Source of the DNA: Pseudoponticoccus marisrubri
GTDB lineage: Bacteria > Pseudomonadota > Alphaproteobacteria > Rhodobacterales > Rhodobacteraceae
Length of the DNA: 64,000 nucleotides
Direction of reading: 5' to 3'
Assembly: GCF_001482405.1 (NCBI RefSeq)
Contig: NZ_LPXO01000011.1
Coordinates: forward strand, 86,596 to 150,595
The translations under genes and the position numbers were made by a program. The notes below the pieces were generated by a model. That model saw only the letters and a program-made list of their open reading frames with translations, did no database searches and was not told the DNA's origin. Below are positions 63,416-64,000 of this stretch, piece after piece (within the stretch, counting starts at the first letter, position 1; every line of letters starts with the position of its first letter).

Positions 63416-64000
63416 TTAGTCTAGCTTGAGCCATTCCATGAAATCCTGACGCTGCTGGAAGACGTCTCTCAGGGCATCTTTCAATGGAGACGTCCGCGTA
63501 GAGAGATTAATGACCAGTGTGTCCATGGCGCGGGTTAGAGGGATCATCGTCCATTGCGCTGCGAATGCAGCAGCCAAATCTTCCTGGGCATCAAATAACC
63601 CGCCTAGATCTTGAGGAGCGTTCAACCATTTTCGATACTTATAATCGTAGAAATCATCCAACGCATAATTGAAGACGGTCCAGCCCTCAAGGCCGCGGCA
63701 AGAGTCGTACTGCACAATCCGCAGTGCATCGCGATCAGTTGGAAACTGCGCGCGAACGTCTGCAGCCGTAGCATCCCAGACGAGGCCTACTTCAGAATTA
63801 ATCGTTTGCCCAGGTACTGAATAGGTATTGTCTTCGTCGCGAATGACGAGTGACGGCGGTACGCAGGCAAGCAAGTCGACGGGATAGTTGCCGAGTTGCG
63901 CTGGCCTGCCCCTATTGGGTGGTCCGGTTTCAGTCTTAGTGCATGACGGGTCTCGGCGCCAAGGTAGATGCCTGGGGCGGGGGCGATCCGCCATCTCGGG
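63416..64000 (-). CDS. UvrD-like (SF1) helicase, C-terminal part, 5' end beyond window
   Basis: The minus-strand frame stays open to the window end, so the gene continues beyond 64000. Its C-terminal ~110 residues resemble helicase motifs V and VI: LRIVQYDSCRGLEGWTVFN (motif V, S-RGLE) and WTMIPLTRAMDTLVINLS (motif VI region, LTRA). The rest ends FMEWLKLD. The first ~35 visible residues (MADRPRPRHLPWRRDP...) are more arginine/proline-rich and may come from another sequence or a frameshift. Codon use is AT-richer than the chromosome before it. Such helicases occur in defence or mobile islands, but no partner is visible. Confidence 0.6.
   Translation of the reverse strand, partial: PEMADRPRPRHLPWRRDPSCTKTETGPPNRGRPAQLGNYPVDLLACVPPSLVIRDEDNTYSVPGQTINSEVGLVWDATAADVRAQFPTDRDALRIVQYDSCRGLEGWTVFNYALDDFYDYKYRKWLNAPQDLGGLFDAQEDLAAAFAAQWTMIPLTRAMDTLVINLSTRTSPLKDALRDVFQQRQDFMEWLKLD

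Overview
The window looks like chromosomal DNA of a GC-rich alphaproteobacterium of the order Rhodobacterales (Roseobacter-type). Three things point there: an F1-ATPase operon ordered atpH-A-G-D-C without F0 genes, an aa3-type cytochrome oxidase subunit IV next to an azlCD pair, and a pyrB operon with a degenerate dihydroorotase, small membrane genes and plsY. Most of the window is densely packed core genome with many 1-4 nt gene overlaps; the last ~0.75 kb is visibly more AT-rich.

Layout. 1-4.5 kb: M20 peptidase (cut by the window start), DUF2125 protein, ChaC cyclotransferase, and a homocysteine S-methyltransferase-like gene divergent from a TetR regulator. 4.6-9.4 kb: a MotA/ExbB-like channel protein and a 1182-residue MotB/OmpA-like partner with a huge coiled coil. 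9.4-14.6 kb: M23 peptidase, clpA, gloB and a methyltransferase. 14.9-19.9 kb: F1-ATPase. 20-22 kb: an orphan membrane protein, then two convergent genes for unrelated lectin folds. 22.3-25.8 kb: prs with a VOC gene interrupted by a nonsense codon, a DsbA-fold isomerase, an alpha/beta hydrolase and plsY. 25.8-29 kb: pyr operon. 29-35.5 kb: uracil-DNA-glycosylase-like gene, moaB and an RND adaptor/permease pair. 35.5-41.6 kb: DsbD-N-like protein, YqgE/AlgH, quinone oxidoreductase, Sua5-type tRNA modification enzyme, and an acyl-CoA dehydrogenase with a metallo-hydrolase. 41.7-45.3 kb: cytochrome oxidase subunit IV, lipoprotein, azlCD, a membrane protein and greA. 45.7-52 kb: secreted RTX protein, ETF-ubiquinone oxidoreductase, PilZ-like protein, TPR protein and ispE. 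52.1-62.9 kb: a complete-looking galactoside uptake and catabolism locus. 63.0 kb: tRNA-Ser(GGA), followed by AT-richer DNA with the C-terminal part of a UvrD-like helicase.

How the genes work together. The clearest functional unit is the galactoside locus. A solute-binding protein, two permeases and an ATPase import sugar; GH36 alpha-galactosidase and GH42 beta-galactosidase release galactose; 2-dehydro-3-deoxygalactonokinase and the 6-phospho aldolase perform the last two steps of the De Ley-Doudoroff pathway. A divergent IclR regulator probably acts at GAAAC half-sites between the two arms.

The most unusual items are: the MotA/giant-MotB pair; a perfect 29-bp inverted repeat inside the homocysteine methyltransferase gene; a dihydroorotase lacking its HxH metal ligands; the in-frame TAA in the VOC gene; several long operator-like palindromes; and a probable island boundary at tRNA-Ser.
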